DNA of 33,942 nt from a virus (IMGVR_UViG_3300027805_000046:1-33942), one strand, 5' to 3'. Positions 23,199 through 30,303 are shown, numbered from the stretch's first letter. Notes: generated by a model not told the origin, from the sequence alone. Translations and numbers: made by a program.

Positions 23199-24001
23199 GT
23201 TGCAAATCTCCCTAAAGAATAAACTCCGTGTTGTTGTGAAAGACTTTCAACAACGAACCTACGGAATGGCTCGTCGATCGGTGCAATCTTGCCATACGAT
23301 TGCTTGTGGTTGGCATCGATGACTTCAATGTCGTCTTCCACCAAACCGAATGCATCAAGCACCTCGGTGATGTCGGACTGCACGTAAGCCATGTCGTCGA
23401 CCGACTCAACAATTAGCAAATTGCCAGTGATTGAGGCTCGGTACACAGCAGTGCTCGGAGACGGAAAATAAATCGTCTGGAACACGTCAGCAGATTTGAC
23501 TCGGAAGCGTTGCACCCGAATCGGAGAAAACTTAAACGACACTCCGTCTTTCAACTCCATGCCTGCGAGTTTGAGCGCAATGTTCATCGGTATCGTGCTG
23601 ATGATTGGGTGGTGGTCGGGTAATTTCTCGACAGCAGTTTCCCACTCCACCCGATCACCAACCTGTTCGATCAGGCGCAAGATAAAGTCCTCGGGTGCAA
23701 TGTAACGATCCACTGCATCCGTTTTCCAAATTGATCGGTCAAAGTAACCACCAGCAACCTTATGCGAGTACAAATTCGACAACTGAATGTTTGGCTCGTG
23801 GAACTTGCCATCCACCCAGATGTTTTTGAACACACGAATCTTACGGAATGGAATGCCCACTGCGTCGCCGACAGCAGAGGTGCGGAAGCGCAAGACAGCC
23901 CTGTGGGACTGCCTGTCTTTCGACGAGGCTTCAAACACCTTTGCTTGCGGATTGACCGCAGCAGCGATCAACCCACTCAGCCCAGCGCCAAGTATGATCA
24001 T
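23093..24001 (-). CDS. FAD/NAD(P)-binding oxidoreductase-like protein
   Basis: 302 residues from the ATG at 24001, which forms an ATGA overlap with the DUF932 gene and follows GAGGAGATG; the frame is open a little further upstream. The protein opens directly with MIILGAGLSGLIAAAV, a GxGxxG dinucleotide-binding motif (G5, G7, G10), with Glu24 in VFEAS at the end of strand 2, typical for FAD. The remainder has DFILRLIEQVGDRVEWETAV and a late GVYSLGRFATWRNILLDDVL, the place where amine-oxidase-type and UDP-galactopyranose-mutase-type proteins close over the flavin. Its substrate is not evident. It lies just before thyX, which itself uses a flavin. Confidence 0.75.
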   Translation of the reverse strand: MIILGAGLSGLIAAAVNPQAKVFEASSKDRQSHRAVLRFRTSAVGDAVGIPFRKIRVFKNIWVDGKFHEPNIQLSNLYSHKVAGGYFDRSIWKTDAVDRYIAPEDFILRLIEQVGDRVEWETAVEKLPDHHPIISTIPMNIALKLAGMELKDGVSFKFSPIRVQRFRVKSADVFQTIYFPSPSTAVYRASITGNLLIVESVDDMAYVQSDITEVLDAFGLVEDDIEVIDANHKQSYGKIAPIDEPFRRFVVESLSQQHGVYSLGRFATWRNILLDDVLQDLNVIKKLVNADSYTRKLQSLKG

Positions 24002-24735
24002 AACATCTCCTCGGCGATCTCCCACAATTTCATATTCACCTTGACAGTGTTGTCCATTGCACGGATGCCGTGTGTGCGAGTGTTGCGACCATTTGTCGAA
24101 CGACCAACGATGCCACCTTTGATAAGGTTTTCTTGCACACGATTGAAGATGCGCCAGAGGTCTGAGCCTTGGTCTTCTGGACGACGAGCCTCGAGCAATG
24201 TGTGTGGCATAACACGACCACCCCAGAGCGCTGAAGCCAGCACGGAGAATTGCACTTCCTCGTTCTTGCTAAGGACACGTTGCTTGAAAATGTCAACACG
24301 ACGAGCTGCTTCTTGCGCAGACTTGATGACCTTGTTTGCTTCCTCAAGCACACGCTCAGCAGTTACGTCCACGTGGCGAATGCGAGCGGATGCAATCTCT
24401 TGCGACTTGACGATCAATCCGTTGGAGCAAACAAAACGGAACAAGCCAGCTTCCATGCGCAGAGAAGACGAGCCATCGTTAGCGTTGATGACCATTATCT
24501 CGGGCACAGAGCCATTGATCTCCTTGAGGTAAGACTCGTGGCGCATACGCACAAAGTGACGCACCATGCGTGGGTCACGCTTGCGTGGCTTGAGCGTGTT
24601 GGTTTGCGTTACTGTGAAACCCTCTTCACGCATAAGGTTGACGACCGACTCGGTGCTGATCAAGTCGTACTTGGCAGAAAGTTTTTCGAACTTGATGCCG
24701 TCTGTTGCTGCTTCGGGAAGAATAATTTGTGACAT
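23998..24735 (-). CDS. DUF932 phage/plasmid protein
   Basis: 245 residues. The family signature lies near 95-110, AGLFRFVCSNGLIVKS, preceded by VRMRHESYLK and followed by helical segments rich in Arg and Glu (IKSAQEAARRVDIFKQRVL). DUF932 proteins are widespread on plasmids and phages; their molecular function is not settled. The start is preceded by AACAGGAGCAAAAC, a good ribosome binding site. It is coupled downstream to the oxidoreductase by ATGA. Confidence 0.85.
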   Translation of the reverse strand: MSQIILPEAATDGIKFEKLSAKYDLISTESVVNLMREEGFTVTQTNTLKPRKRDPRMVRHFVRMRHESYLKEINGSVPEIMVINANDGSSSLRMEAGLFRFVCSNGLIVKSQEIASARIRHVDVTAERVLEEANKVIKSAQEAARRVDIFKQRVLSKNEEVQFSVLASALWGGRVMPHTLLEARRPEDQGSDLWRIFNRVQENLIKGGIVGRSTNGRNTRTHGIRAMDNTVKVNMKLWEIAEEML

Positions 24736-24748
24736 GTTTTGCTCCTGT

Positions 24749-25063
24749 TTAGATTGAAAGACCGAGAACTAAAAATAAATACATACCTGTTGCACCGAGT
24801 GCAGCCATCAAGACCATCTGCCACCAATTTGGCTCCCAATTGTCGCTGAATGCTTTTGGTTTGACAATAGAGTCGATTTGCTTGTTGACGTTGGTCATTA
24901 TTTCTTTTGCCTTTTTTGCTTCAAGTTTGCTCAAGCCCAACTCGCAACGGATGTTGTAGATGTAGCCTGTGGTGCAGTTTACTCGCTCAGAAATCTCTTT
25001 GATCGACATGTTGCCCTCGTTCAAGAGTTTGATGATCAACTGCTTGCGGATAGATTCAGCCAT
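24749..25063 (-). CDS. Helix-turn-helix protein with C-terminal membrane helix
   Basis: 104 residues. Residues about 5-50 form a small DNA-binding type helix-turn-helix: KQLIIKLLNEGNMSIKEISE, then RVNCTTGYIYNIRCELGL. A short charged linker and EPNWWQ lead to one membrane span, MVLMAALGATGMYLFLVLGL (about 83-102), which ends the protein. An HTH fixed to the membrane is unusual for a phage regulator. It might tether DNA to the inner membrane or sense envelope state; neither is shown by the sequence. The ribosome binding site is CTGGAGAAAGCAA, part of a leader style shared with neighbouring genes. Confidence 0.75.
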   Translation of the reverse strand: MAESIRKQLIIKLLNEGNMSIKEISERVNCTTGYIYNIRCELGLSKLEAKKAKEIMTNVNKQIDSIVKPKAFSDNWEPNWWQMVLMAALGATGMYLFLVLGLSI

Positions 25064-25466
25064 TTGCTTTCTCCAGTTTAGCGTTAAAGAGTGCCAATAA
25101 TTCTGGCGGTGTGGTGGCTCGTATACCGAGCTTCTTGTCTAGTTTTTTGTAATGAGAATTGATCAAGGCTTGCATCTTGCGACTCCGATCTAGCACATGG
25201 TGCACGAGCTCAACAGCGTCAACACTCTTGCCACCGATGTGCCAGTAGTAGCGGTGCAAAGGAGTTTCCTGCTCCTTCCAGTCGTAGATGGTGGCGATGG
25301 TGCCGTCTTCGAACTGCAAGCGCCAGCAGCAGGTAACCTTATCTGCTTGGCGGTCGTCTGGACCTTCGTCAGGCTGACCGAAAGCGTCGAACAGCTCGTC
25401 GTAAGTAGCGATTACATAACCCTTGAGCGAAGTGCGTTCAATGATTGCGTCGTTTGTAAATTTCAT
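25056..25466 (-). CDS. Conserved phage protein of unknown function, 136 aa
   Basis: 136 residues. It begins MKFTNDAIIERTSLKGYVIA, then TYDELFDAFGQPDEGPDD and a beta segment CWRLQFEDGTIATIYDWKE. This start (FGxPD followed by W-x-FxDGTxATIYDWK) is familiar from many phage genomes, where it is left as hypothetical. The C-terminal half is helical and basic (SRKMQALINSHYKKLDKKLG). It is preceded by the 24-base leader that also precedes the 98-aa gene. No enzymatic motif is seen. Confidence 0.75.
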   Translation of the reverse strand: MKFTNDAIIERTSLKGYVIATYDELFDAFGQPDEGPDDRQADKVTCCWRLQFEDGTIATIYDWKEQETPLHRYYWHIGGKSVDAVELVHHVLDRSRKMQALINSHYKKLDKKLGIRATTPPELLALFNAKLEKANG

Positions 25467-25467
25467 T

Positions 25468-25491
25468 TCTGTTTCTCCAGTTTGGTTAAGG
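25468..25491 (-). repeat. Leader repeat copy 1 (ribosome binding region)
   Basis: Read on the minus strand this is CCTTAACCAAACTGGAGAAA followed by CAGA, ending two bases before the ATG of the 136-aa gene. It is an exact 24-base match to 25866-25889. It carries the GGAGA ribosome binding site. Confidence 0.9.
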
Positions 25492-25493
25492 GG

Positions 25494-25561
25494 TAGCGAG
25501 CCAAGTCTTTTTAGTCTTATCTTCGTATAGACATCGAGCTGAATAGTGTCGAGGCTCGCTA
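25494..25561 (-). promoter_or_regulatory. Inverted repeat between the 98-aa and 136-aa genes
   Basis: TAGCGAGCC (25494-25502) and GGCTCGCTA (25553-25561) are perfect 9-bp inverted repeats enclosing 50 bases. In the transcript they would form a closing stem in the intergenic leader, just upstream of leader repeat copy 1. No T-run follows, so it is not a standard terminator. It may be an RNA element, an mRNA stabiliser or a protein-binding site. Confidence 0.6.
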
Positions 25562-25568
25562 GTAAACT

Positions 25569-25865
25569 TTACGCAACGTGCGCAACACGCTCGGTCTTCA
25601 CAGTGATGATCGAGCTAACTTTGGTGTGCTTCTGAATCTGCTCGGCAGTGGCGCCAAGTTCTGCTGCGAGACCTTTGCCGTCGAGCGTGCCACGCTGAGA
25701 CAAGATAACTTTTGCAACATACTCGTTACCAGCAGTAGCACCTTCACCGAACTCGTTGGCCACGTGGGCTTTGAGTTCTTTGGCACGTGCTTCGAGCGCT
25801 TTGATTTGGTCGTTGATAGAACCGAGTTCGTCGACGATTGATACGATTTGGTTATTTGCTTTCAT
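25569..25865 (-). CDS. Small coiled-coil phage protein, 98 aa
   Basis: 98 residues. An N-terminal coiled coil (IVDELGSINDQIKALEARAK and on to about 45) is followed by NEYVAKVILSQRGTLDGKGL and a C-terminal segment ending ITVKTERVAHVA. The layout, a coiled coil and then a short DNA- or protein-binding-like tail, is frequent in early phage genes, but I recognise no named family. It is the first gene after the promoter at 25.92-25.95 kb and is preceded by leader repeat copy 2, so strong early expression is likely. Confidence 0.72.
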   Translation of the reverse strand: MKANNQIVSIVDELGSINDQIKALEARAKELKAHVANEFGEGATAGNEYVAKVILSQRGTLDGKGLAAELGATAEQIQKHTKVSSIITVKTERVAHVA

Positions 25866-25889
25866 CTGTTTCTCCAGTTTGGTTAAGGT
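25866..25889 (-). repeat. Leader repeat copy 2 (ribosome binding region)
   Basis: This is an exact copy of 25468-25491, lying directly against the ATG of the 98-aa gene. It contains GGAGA at ribosome-binding distance. Looser relatives (CTGGAGAAAGCAA before the HTH gene, CAGGAGAAACCGAG before the 164-aa gene) suggest a shared leader style in this operon. Confidence 0.9.
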
Positions 25890-25923
25890 TTCAACCTCTC
25901 ACAAAATCGTTCGAGGTAAGACA

Positions 25924-25952
25924 ATTATCTCTCTAAAAATTCGTTACGGCAA
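25924..25952 (-). promoter_or_regulatory. Sigma70-like promoter for the leftward operon
   Basis: On the minus strand TTGCCG, a 17-base spacer and GATAAT lie about 60 bases upstream of the 98-aa gene. Spacing and hexamers are close to consensus. It would drive the leftward replication block. This is sequence evidence only. Confidence 0.6.
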
Positions 25953-25957
25953 CAACT

Positions 25958-25983
25958 TTTTCACTTATTTTTACCAGTGAAAA
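25958..25983. promoter_or_regulatory. 8-bp inverted repeat next to the -35 box
   Basis: TTTTCACT (25958-25965) and AGTGAAAA (25976-25983) are perfect inverted repeats with a 10-base gap. They end 5 bases from the -35 box of the promoter at 25924-25952 and directly follow the stop of the 164-aa gene. It could be an operator for a dimeric regulator or a weak terminator of the upstream gene. Confidence 0.5.
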
Positions 25984-25990
25984 CCCTTGA

Positions 25991-26485
25991 TCAGGCAAAT
26001 TCTGGGGAATTTAGCCATAAAGGTGCGCCACCAGCACGCTCCCAGCTCATCCAGTCGGTCGTATCGAGCTTGTGGCGGTAGTAGTTACGATACGACTCAA
26101 CAGGGTCGTCGGTCTTGCACTCGTCAGGCATGCACAGAGCAAATGGGACGCTAGGCGCTTTGTTTAGCGCAGGTGGTGCCTTGCTCAGCTCGCCAGAGAA
26201 CAACTCAGCGCAAGCGTGGTATTTACCATAGCGCAACTTGTATTCCCGAGCAAGGTATTGCCCAAGAGTCAAAAGCCAGCGATAATTCATGAGGGAAGCA
26301 GCAGCCCACTGAACGCAAGGATGGTTCTCGTGGGTGGGTTTGTATGTTACGTTAGCGCCATTGCCGTGGATGTGGTGCACAGTAGCAAGAATCTGCGCTG
26401 TTTCGAGCGTCATCTTAACAACGTGTTTGTCGCAGTGCATCTTGGCTGCAAGTGGTGCGGATTGGTGTAGTACAAAAATGTTCAT
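25991..26485 (-). CDS. Phage protein resembling pyrimidine dimer DNA glycosylase group
   Basis: 164 residues. It begins MNIFVLHQSAPLAAKMHCDK, followed by HVVKMTLETAQILATVHHIH, then THENHPCVQWAAASLMNYRW and a late SYRNYYRHK. This run of conserved His, Cys and aromatic residues is familiar from a phage family often labelled pyrimidine dimer DNA glycosylase-like. I cannot confirm catalytic residues, so the function stays tentative. Family members have a characteristic MHCDKHVVKM motif. It is the first leftward gene, preceded by CAGGAGAAACCGAG and the promoter at 26534-26561, so it is probably expressed early. Confidence 0.6.
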   Translation of the reverse strand: MNIFVLHQSAPLAAKMHCDKHVVKMTLETAQILATVHHIHGNGANVTYKPTHENHPCVQWAAASLMNYRWLLTLGQYLAREYKLRYGKYHACAELFSGELSKAPPALNKAPSVPFALCMPDECKTDDPVESYRNYYRHKLDTTDWMSWERAGGAPLWLNSPEFA

Positions 26486-26620
26486 CTCGGTTTCTCCTGT
26501 TGATATCGACTGAACTTTTCAATCGATGAAAGAATTATGCCTCAATTTTCACGAAAAGCAAACAATTTTTGTAAATATTTTTCATCTTTTTTGTAAGTCG
26601 TTGTTTTTTATAAGGATTTT
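26486..26620. promoter_or_regulatory. AT-rich divergent intergenic region
   Basis: These 135 bases separate the leftward and rightward early blocks. The centre (about 26545-26620) is very AT-rich, with runs such as TTTTTGTAAATATTTTTC. A good leftward promoter is present. I see no convincing rightward promoter, though the ribosome binding site TAAGGA stands before the ATG at 26621. AT-richness at a divergent switch point in a replication block could also mark an origin; I see no clear iterons. Confidence 0.5.
26534..26561 (-). promoter_or_regulatory. Sigma70-like promoter for the 164-aa leftward gene
   Basis: On the minus strand TTGCTT, a 16-base spacer and CATAAT lie about 50 bases upstream of the ATG at 26485. 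The flanking DNA is AT-rich. This is a consensus match only. Confidence 0.5.
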
Positions 26621-27082
26621 ATGAAGGAATCAGCCCTCTGGAGTAGCCTAAAAGACTCAGGTGAGCTGCCTTTTTACGTCCGAATTGAGTCGCCAGCCAG
26701 TCCTGGAGTGCCTGACGTGTACTTTTCCCTCAACAACGGAGTCACGGGCTGGCTCGAGCTGAAAGTTGTTCCCGACACACACAAGAAAATTTTAACGCAA
26801 GGCACGGGAGTCGGACAACTCCGTCCTCTTCAGGTTTTATGGGCTCGGCAAGCCAGCGACAAAAATATTTTCACGAATGTGTTGCTCTTCGTCCAAAAAC
26901 GAGCGATACTTCTGTCAGGTCGAGACGTTTCCGCTCTGTTGGGCGCACCGATCGACCAAGTGTTAGCGAAGGCATTGTGGGTTGGTTCTACCTCTCCACG
27001 TGAGCGCTGGCAAGGACTACAGGAGAAACTGGATAAACATGGAAGAGAAACAATTATTCACTTGGCAGCAGAAGGCTCTTGA
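26621..27082 (+). CDS. PD-(D/E)XK (VRR-NUC-like) nuclease
   Basis: 153 residues. The core is RIESPASPGVPDVYFSLNNG, followed by GWLELK: Asp32 in GVPD, then Glu46 and Lys48 in ELK, the catalytic PD...ExK set. The small size and SPGxPD motif fit the VRR-NUC or phage endonuclease group that cuts branched DNA. A basic C-terminal helix (about 120-150) follows. The gene overlaps the helicase gene by 44 bases. It probably works with that helicase in recombination or in processing replication intermediates. Confidence 0.8.
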   Translation: MKESALWSSLKDSGELPFYVRIESPASPGVPDVYFSLNNGVTGWLELKVVPDTHKKILTQGTGVGQLRPLQVLWARQASDKNIFTNVLLFVQKRAILLSGRDVSALLGAPIDQVLAKALWVGSTSPRERWQGLQEKLDKHGRETIIHLAAEGS

Positions 27083-28325
27083 CGAGTCAGCTAAACGCAC
27101 GTCCTACGGATTGTTTTCCGATCCAGGAACAGGCAAGACCTACTGCGCCTTACGCATCGCACAACGCTGGACAGACAACGCTCTAGTCGTGTGCCCTTTG
27201 TCTGTAAAAGAGCAGTGGGCAAAGGAAGCAAAACTGGTGGGTGTGCCTACGGAAATCTATCACTACGAGCAAGTGCGCAACAAGCGCTACTTCGACGTAA
27301 TCGTGAACAAACTCCGTGCTGGTCAAACCACGTTCATCCTCGACGAAAGCCACCGCATAAAAAGCCCAAGCACCGCAACAACCAAAGCAGTGCTCAAGTT
27401 AGCGCCACTCGCCACAACAAGACTCGCACTCACTGGCACACCGACAGCAAACTCGCCAGCAGACTTGTATACGCAACTCAAGTTCTTGCAACCTGAGCGC
27501 AAGATGGAAACGTATCGTGACTTCCAAAGCGAATACATCGAAGCACTACCAGCAAACCACCCACTCATGAAGCGCATTGCTGGTCGTCCGTTCATTGCAC
27601 AAAAGCGCAAGGATGGGTCGCTGATGACAAAGAACATCGACAAGCTGAAGAAGCGTGTTCACGAATACGGCATCACAGTCAAGTTGGACGAGGTGGTGGA
27701 GTTGCCTGAGCGCACGATGTTGACACGCATGTGCACACCCGACAGCGAGTTGCTCAAGACGTATAAAGAATTGCAAAAGAATTACATCGCCAAGTTCAAG
27801 TCTGAGGAAGTAACAGCGCAAAATGCCGCAGTATTGGCTGGACGCTTGACACGTTTGTCCTCGGGTTATGGTCACGCTGACTTTGACGTTTCATTTCCGA
27901 ATCCAAAATTACAAGAGCTCGTCGACGACATTGGCTCATTCGTGGCTGCAGGGAAATGCATCGTCTGGTCAGTGTGGACTGCCGAGCGCAATGACGCAAT
28001 GGACGCACTCAGTGCACGTGGTTGCCGAGTGACGCTTGACCCAGATGAATTTATAAATGGTGACTACCAGATCTTGCTCGGTTCACCCAAGATGTATGGC
28101 ACAGGCTTAAACTTGCAATGTGCCAAGTATCAACTGTGGCTCTCTCGGTCATGGTCGTTGTTGGAAAGGGAACAAGCACTGGCAAGGAACTACCGAGCTG
28201 GACAAACGGAGAAAACAGTTGTTGTGGATTACCTAACAGAAGGAACAATCGATGCAAGAGTTCTGAATGCTTTGGAAAACAAAACAGATTTACTAAACGA
28301 AATAATGACAACAGGAGCATTTTGA
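27039..28325 (+). CDS. SNF2/superfamily 2 DNA helicase
   Basis: 428 residues from the ATG at 27039, chosen because AGGAGAAAC stands at the right distance; a TTG at 26982 would add 19 residues lying only in the nuclease gene. Motif I is DPGTGKT (28-34), motif II is LDESH (102-105 for DESH), and motif III is LTGTPTANSPADLYTQLKFL. Motif VI is EREQALARNYRAGQ, followed by TIDARVLNAL. These are the marks of SNF2-type superfamily 2 ATPases, common in phage replication modules next to VRR-NUC nucleases. It likely translocates on or unwinds DNA. The stop overlaps the next start by one base (TGATG). Confidence 0.9.
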   Translation: MEEKQLFTWQQKALDESAKRTSYGLFSDPGTGKTYCALRIAQRWTDNALVVCPLSVKEQWAKEAKLVGVPTEIYHYEQVRNKRYFDVIVNKLRAGQTTFILDESHRIKSPSTATTKAVLKLAPLATTRLALTGTPTANSPADLYTQLKFLQPERKMETYRDFQSEYIEALPANHPLMKRIAGRPFIAQKRKDGSLMTKNIDKLKKRVHEYGITVKLDEVVELPERTMLTRMCTPDSELLKTYKELQKNYIAKFKSEEVTAQNAAVLAGRLTRLSSGYGHADFDVSFPNPKLQELVDDIGSFVAAGKCIVWSVWTAERNDAMDALSARGCRVTLDPDEFINGDYQILLGSPKMYGTGLNLQCAKYQLWLSRSWSLLEREQALARNYRAGQTEKTVVVDYLTEGTIDARVLNALENKTDLLNEIMTTGAF

Positions 28326-28660
28326 TGCCACGAGTATTTATCACGTCCAACCGCATGCGCAAGGACACATACACGAGGGAACTAAAGCCCATCGTCGACT
28401 TGCGCCCAGCCGAACAATACGGAAGTCTTGTTTCGGTTTTTGACCATGACATGGATCCAAGCAAACGTGAAGACGTAATGGTTGCTTCCGAGCGCTTGCA
28501 GGACTTTGACCCAGAGCAGGATTACATTCTGCCCAATGGCTCGCCAATCGCCACGCTAACAACAGGCTTGTTGCTGCGAGAGAAAAACGTCGAATCTGTC
28601 CAGACCCTTGTGTGGGACAAGATCTATCTTAAATATTTATTGAATGTGATTGAACTATGA
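28325..28660 (+). CDS. Unknown protein, 111 aa, between helicase and DUF2800 gene
   Basis: 111 residues from the ATG at 28325, which overlaps the helicase stop by one base; the frame is open further upstream, but that part lies inside the helicase gene. The protein contains MRKDTYTRELKPIVDLRPAE, then FDHDMDPSKREDVMVASERL and DYILPNGSPIATLTTGLLL. The last part has the ring of a short beta-sheet protein. I recognise no family. It is ATGA-coupled to the DUF2800 gene, so it belongs to the same recombination group. Confidence 0.68.
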   Translation: MPRVFITSNRMRKDTYTRELKPIVDLRPAEQYGSLVSVFDHDMDPSKREDVMVASERLQDFDPEQDYILPNGSPIATLTTGLLLREKNVESVQTLVWDKIYLKYLLNVIEL

Positions 28661-29628
28661 GCGAACACGCAAAACTTTCTCCGTCTGGCTCTGCTCGTTG
28701 GTTGTCTTGTCCAGGATCGTATTGGCTCTCCGAGCAAGCACCGAAGCAACCGAGTTCAGCTGCAGCGGACGAAGGCACCGACGCACACGAGTGGGCTGCA
28801 AAAATGCTTTATGGCGACGACGGATTCGACAATCCATACTCTGGCATCGAGTTGTATGTCGACCGAGTGAAAGCAACCGCAGAGCGCAAGGGTGCGGTGC
28901 TTTGGGTCGAGAAAAGAGTTTACCTCACAGAGCAAATCCACGGCACACCCGACGCAGTTGTTGCGCATAAGAAAACAGTCGACGTGTTCGACCTGAAGTA
29001 TGGCTACAACAAAGTCGAAGCAAAAGACAATTCACAGTTGCTTATTTATGCAGCTGGCGCAATCAAGACCTACGATTTGAAACCAACCAAAGTCAACATG
29101 CACATTGTGCAACCGAGAGCAGGTGGCATTCGGTCTGCGAGCATGCCTGTCAAACTCTTTTGGGCACGTGTCAACGCAATCACCGAAGCAGCGGACAACC
29201 TGTTAGCAAACCCCGAAGCACCACGCAGAGCTGGCGACCATTGTCAATACTGCCCAGCTGCACCAATCTGCCCAGAGCGCAAAGCCGAAGCACAAGCTGC
29301 AGCTGCAGTGGCTTTCCGTAGTGTCACAGAAGTCGACGAGGACACAATGCTTTGGGCAATTGAAAACAAAAAGCGAATCCTCGATTGGTTCGAGCAACTC
29401 AACACCTACGCACTCGACAAACCGCCACGTGGCTACGCAGTGGTGCAAGGTCAAGGCAGAAGAGTTTGGCGCACCGACATCGAAGTGCCAATGATTCTAA
29501 AAGCCATGACGCTATCGGAAGCAGAAAAAGCAGGACACAACCTTGACGACCTTACTGTCAAGAAACCAGGACCACTAACTCTCGTGCGTAAGGAAGTGGA
29601 CGCAAGTTCATTCCCTGACGTCGAGTAG
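28657..29628 (+). CDS. DUF2800 PD-(D/E)XK nuclease with Fe-S cysteines
   Basis: 323 residues. The family start LSPSGSARWLSCPGSYWLSE contains Cys18. GTDAHEWA (His44, Glu45) follows, then HGTPDAVV (Asp99) and VFDLKYG (Asp112, Lys114), giving the PD...DxK core. Cys196, Cys199 and Cys205 in CQYCPAAPIC complete a four-cysteine set like that of Cas4/AddB-type Fe-S nucleases. DUF2800 members are phage exonuclease-like proteins, probably acting on DNA ends in recombination. It is next to the DUF2815 ssDNA-binding protein, a frequent pairing. Confidence 0.9.
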   Translation: MSEHAKLSPSGSARWLSCPGSYWLSEQAPKQPSSAAADEGTDAHEWAAKMLYGDDGFDNPYSGIELYVDRVKATAERKGAVLWVEKRVYLTEQIHGTPDAVVAHKKTVDVFDLKYGYNKVEAKDNSQLLIYAAGAIKTYDLKPTKVNMHIVQPRAGGIRSASMPVKLFWARVNAITEAADNLLANPEAPRRAGDHCQYCPAAPICPERKAEAQAAAAVAFRSVTEVDEDTMLWAIENKKRILDWFEQLNTYALDKPPRGYAVVQGQGRRVWRTDIEVPMILKAMTLSEAEKAGHNLDDLTVKKPGPLTLVRKEVDASSFPDVE

Positions 29629-29646
29629 TTGTGCGGTGCAACAGGT

Positions 29647-29682
29647 ATGGCTGTAACTGTGCGCACCTTCATTCCCAGCCAT
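29647..29682 (+). promoter_or_regulatory. Inverted repeats in the DUF2815 leader
   Basis: ATGGCTG (29647-29653) and CAGCCAT (29676-29682) pair perfectly around a 22-base loop that contains the 8-bp palindrome GTGCGCAC (29659-29666). It lies in the 76-base gap before the ssDNA-binding protein gene, ahead of the ATTGGAGTAATT ribosome binding site. It may be an mRNA structure or an operator controlling an abundant protein. Confidence 0.5.
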
Positions 29683-29704
29683 GTGTAAATTGGAGTAATT
29701 AACT

Positions 29705-30259
29705 ATGAGTAACATTAGCCCTATCGGTCGTATTTCTTTCCCTCACTTGTTCAAGCCACAGCAGAATGACCGTGGCGAGAATGTTTGGTCAGTTGTTATT
29801 GTCTTTGACAAAAAGGCGCAAGACACTGCCGAATATAAAGCGATGGAAGCTGCGATCCAAACTGCAGCAACAGAGCGCTTTGGAACAAAAGTGCCAGCAG
29901 GTGTAAAACGCAAATCCTTGGAACCAAAGAGCGGATATCCATTCACGCTCTGCGAAACCAAGACTGAGTGGTTCGGTTGGGCGCCAGAAGGCGCAACAAT
30001 GGCCACGTTCAGTAGCAAGTATGCACCTGTCGTCATTGATCGCAACAAGACTGAGATCTTGGATCAAGCCGAAGTGTATGCAGGTCAGTACGGACGTGTG
30101 CAGTGGACGAACTACGCTTACGATGCCTCAGGCAATCAAGGTGTGTCGTTCGGTTTACGTGCGTACCAAAAAGTAAAAGACGGAGAGGCTCTGTCAGGTG
30201 GTAAACCTGACATTGACGCTTTCGGGGAAGTTGACGAAGCAGCTGTCGAAAACTTCTAA
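29705..30259 (+). CDS. ssDNA-binding protein, DUF2815 family
   Basis: 184 residues. An OB-like beta body has GRISFPHLFKPQQND, NVWSVVIVFDKKAQD, a central KSGYPFTLCETK and AEVYAGQYGRVQWTNYAYD. The C-terminus is acidic and ends in Phe (DIDAFGEVDEAAVENF), as in T7 gp2.5 and other ssDNA-binding proteins that use this tail to recruit partners. DUF2815 proteins are gp2.5-like in phage replication. A good ribosome binding site and a downstream terminator suggest high-level expression. Confidence 0.88.
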   Translation: MSNISPIGRISFPHLFKPQQNDRGENVWSVVIVFDKKAQDTAEYKAMEAAIQTAATERFGTKVPAGVKRKSLEPKSGYPFTLCETKTEWFGWAPEGATMATFSSKYAPVVIDRNKTEILDQAEVYAGQYGRVQWTNYAYDASGNQGVSFGLRAYQKVKDGEALSGGKPDIDAFGEVDEAAVENF

Positions 30260-30268
30260 TTGTTGGTG

Positions 30269-30298
30269 GGGTCACTGGGGCAACTCAGTGACCCTTTT
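30269..30298 (+). terminator. Rho-independent terminator after the ssDNA-binding protein gene
   Basis: GGGTCACTG (30269-30277), an 8-base loop and CAGTGACCC (30286-30294) form a perfect 9-bp stem followed by TTTT. It lies only 5 bases before the primase-helicase ATG. With just four T residues it is probably partial, lowering expression of the downstream genes. Confidence 0.85.
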
Positions 30299-30303
30299 AC
30301 TTT

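Noticed and set aside
26982-27038. TTG start giving a 19-residue longer helicase
   Set aside because: The ATG at 27039 has AGGAGAAAC at proper distance and begins right before the helicase fold; the extra residues are a shadow of the nuclease gene.
28118-28324. Upstream extension of the 111-aa gene
   Set aside because: It lies wholly within the helicase gene in another frame, and the ATG at 28325 is coupled to the helicase stop.
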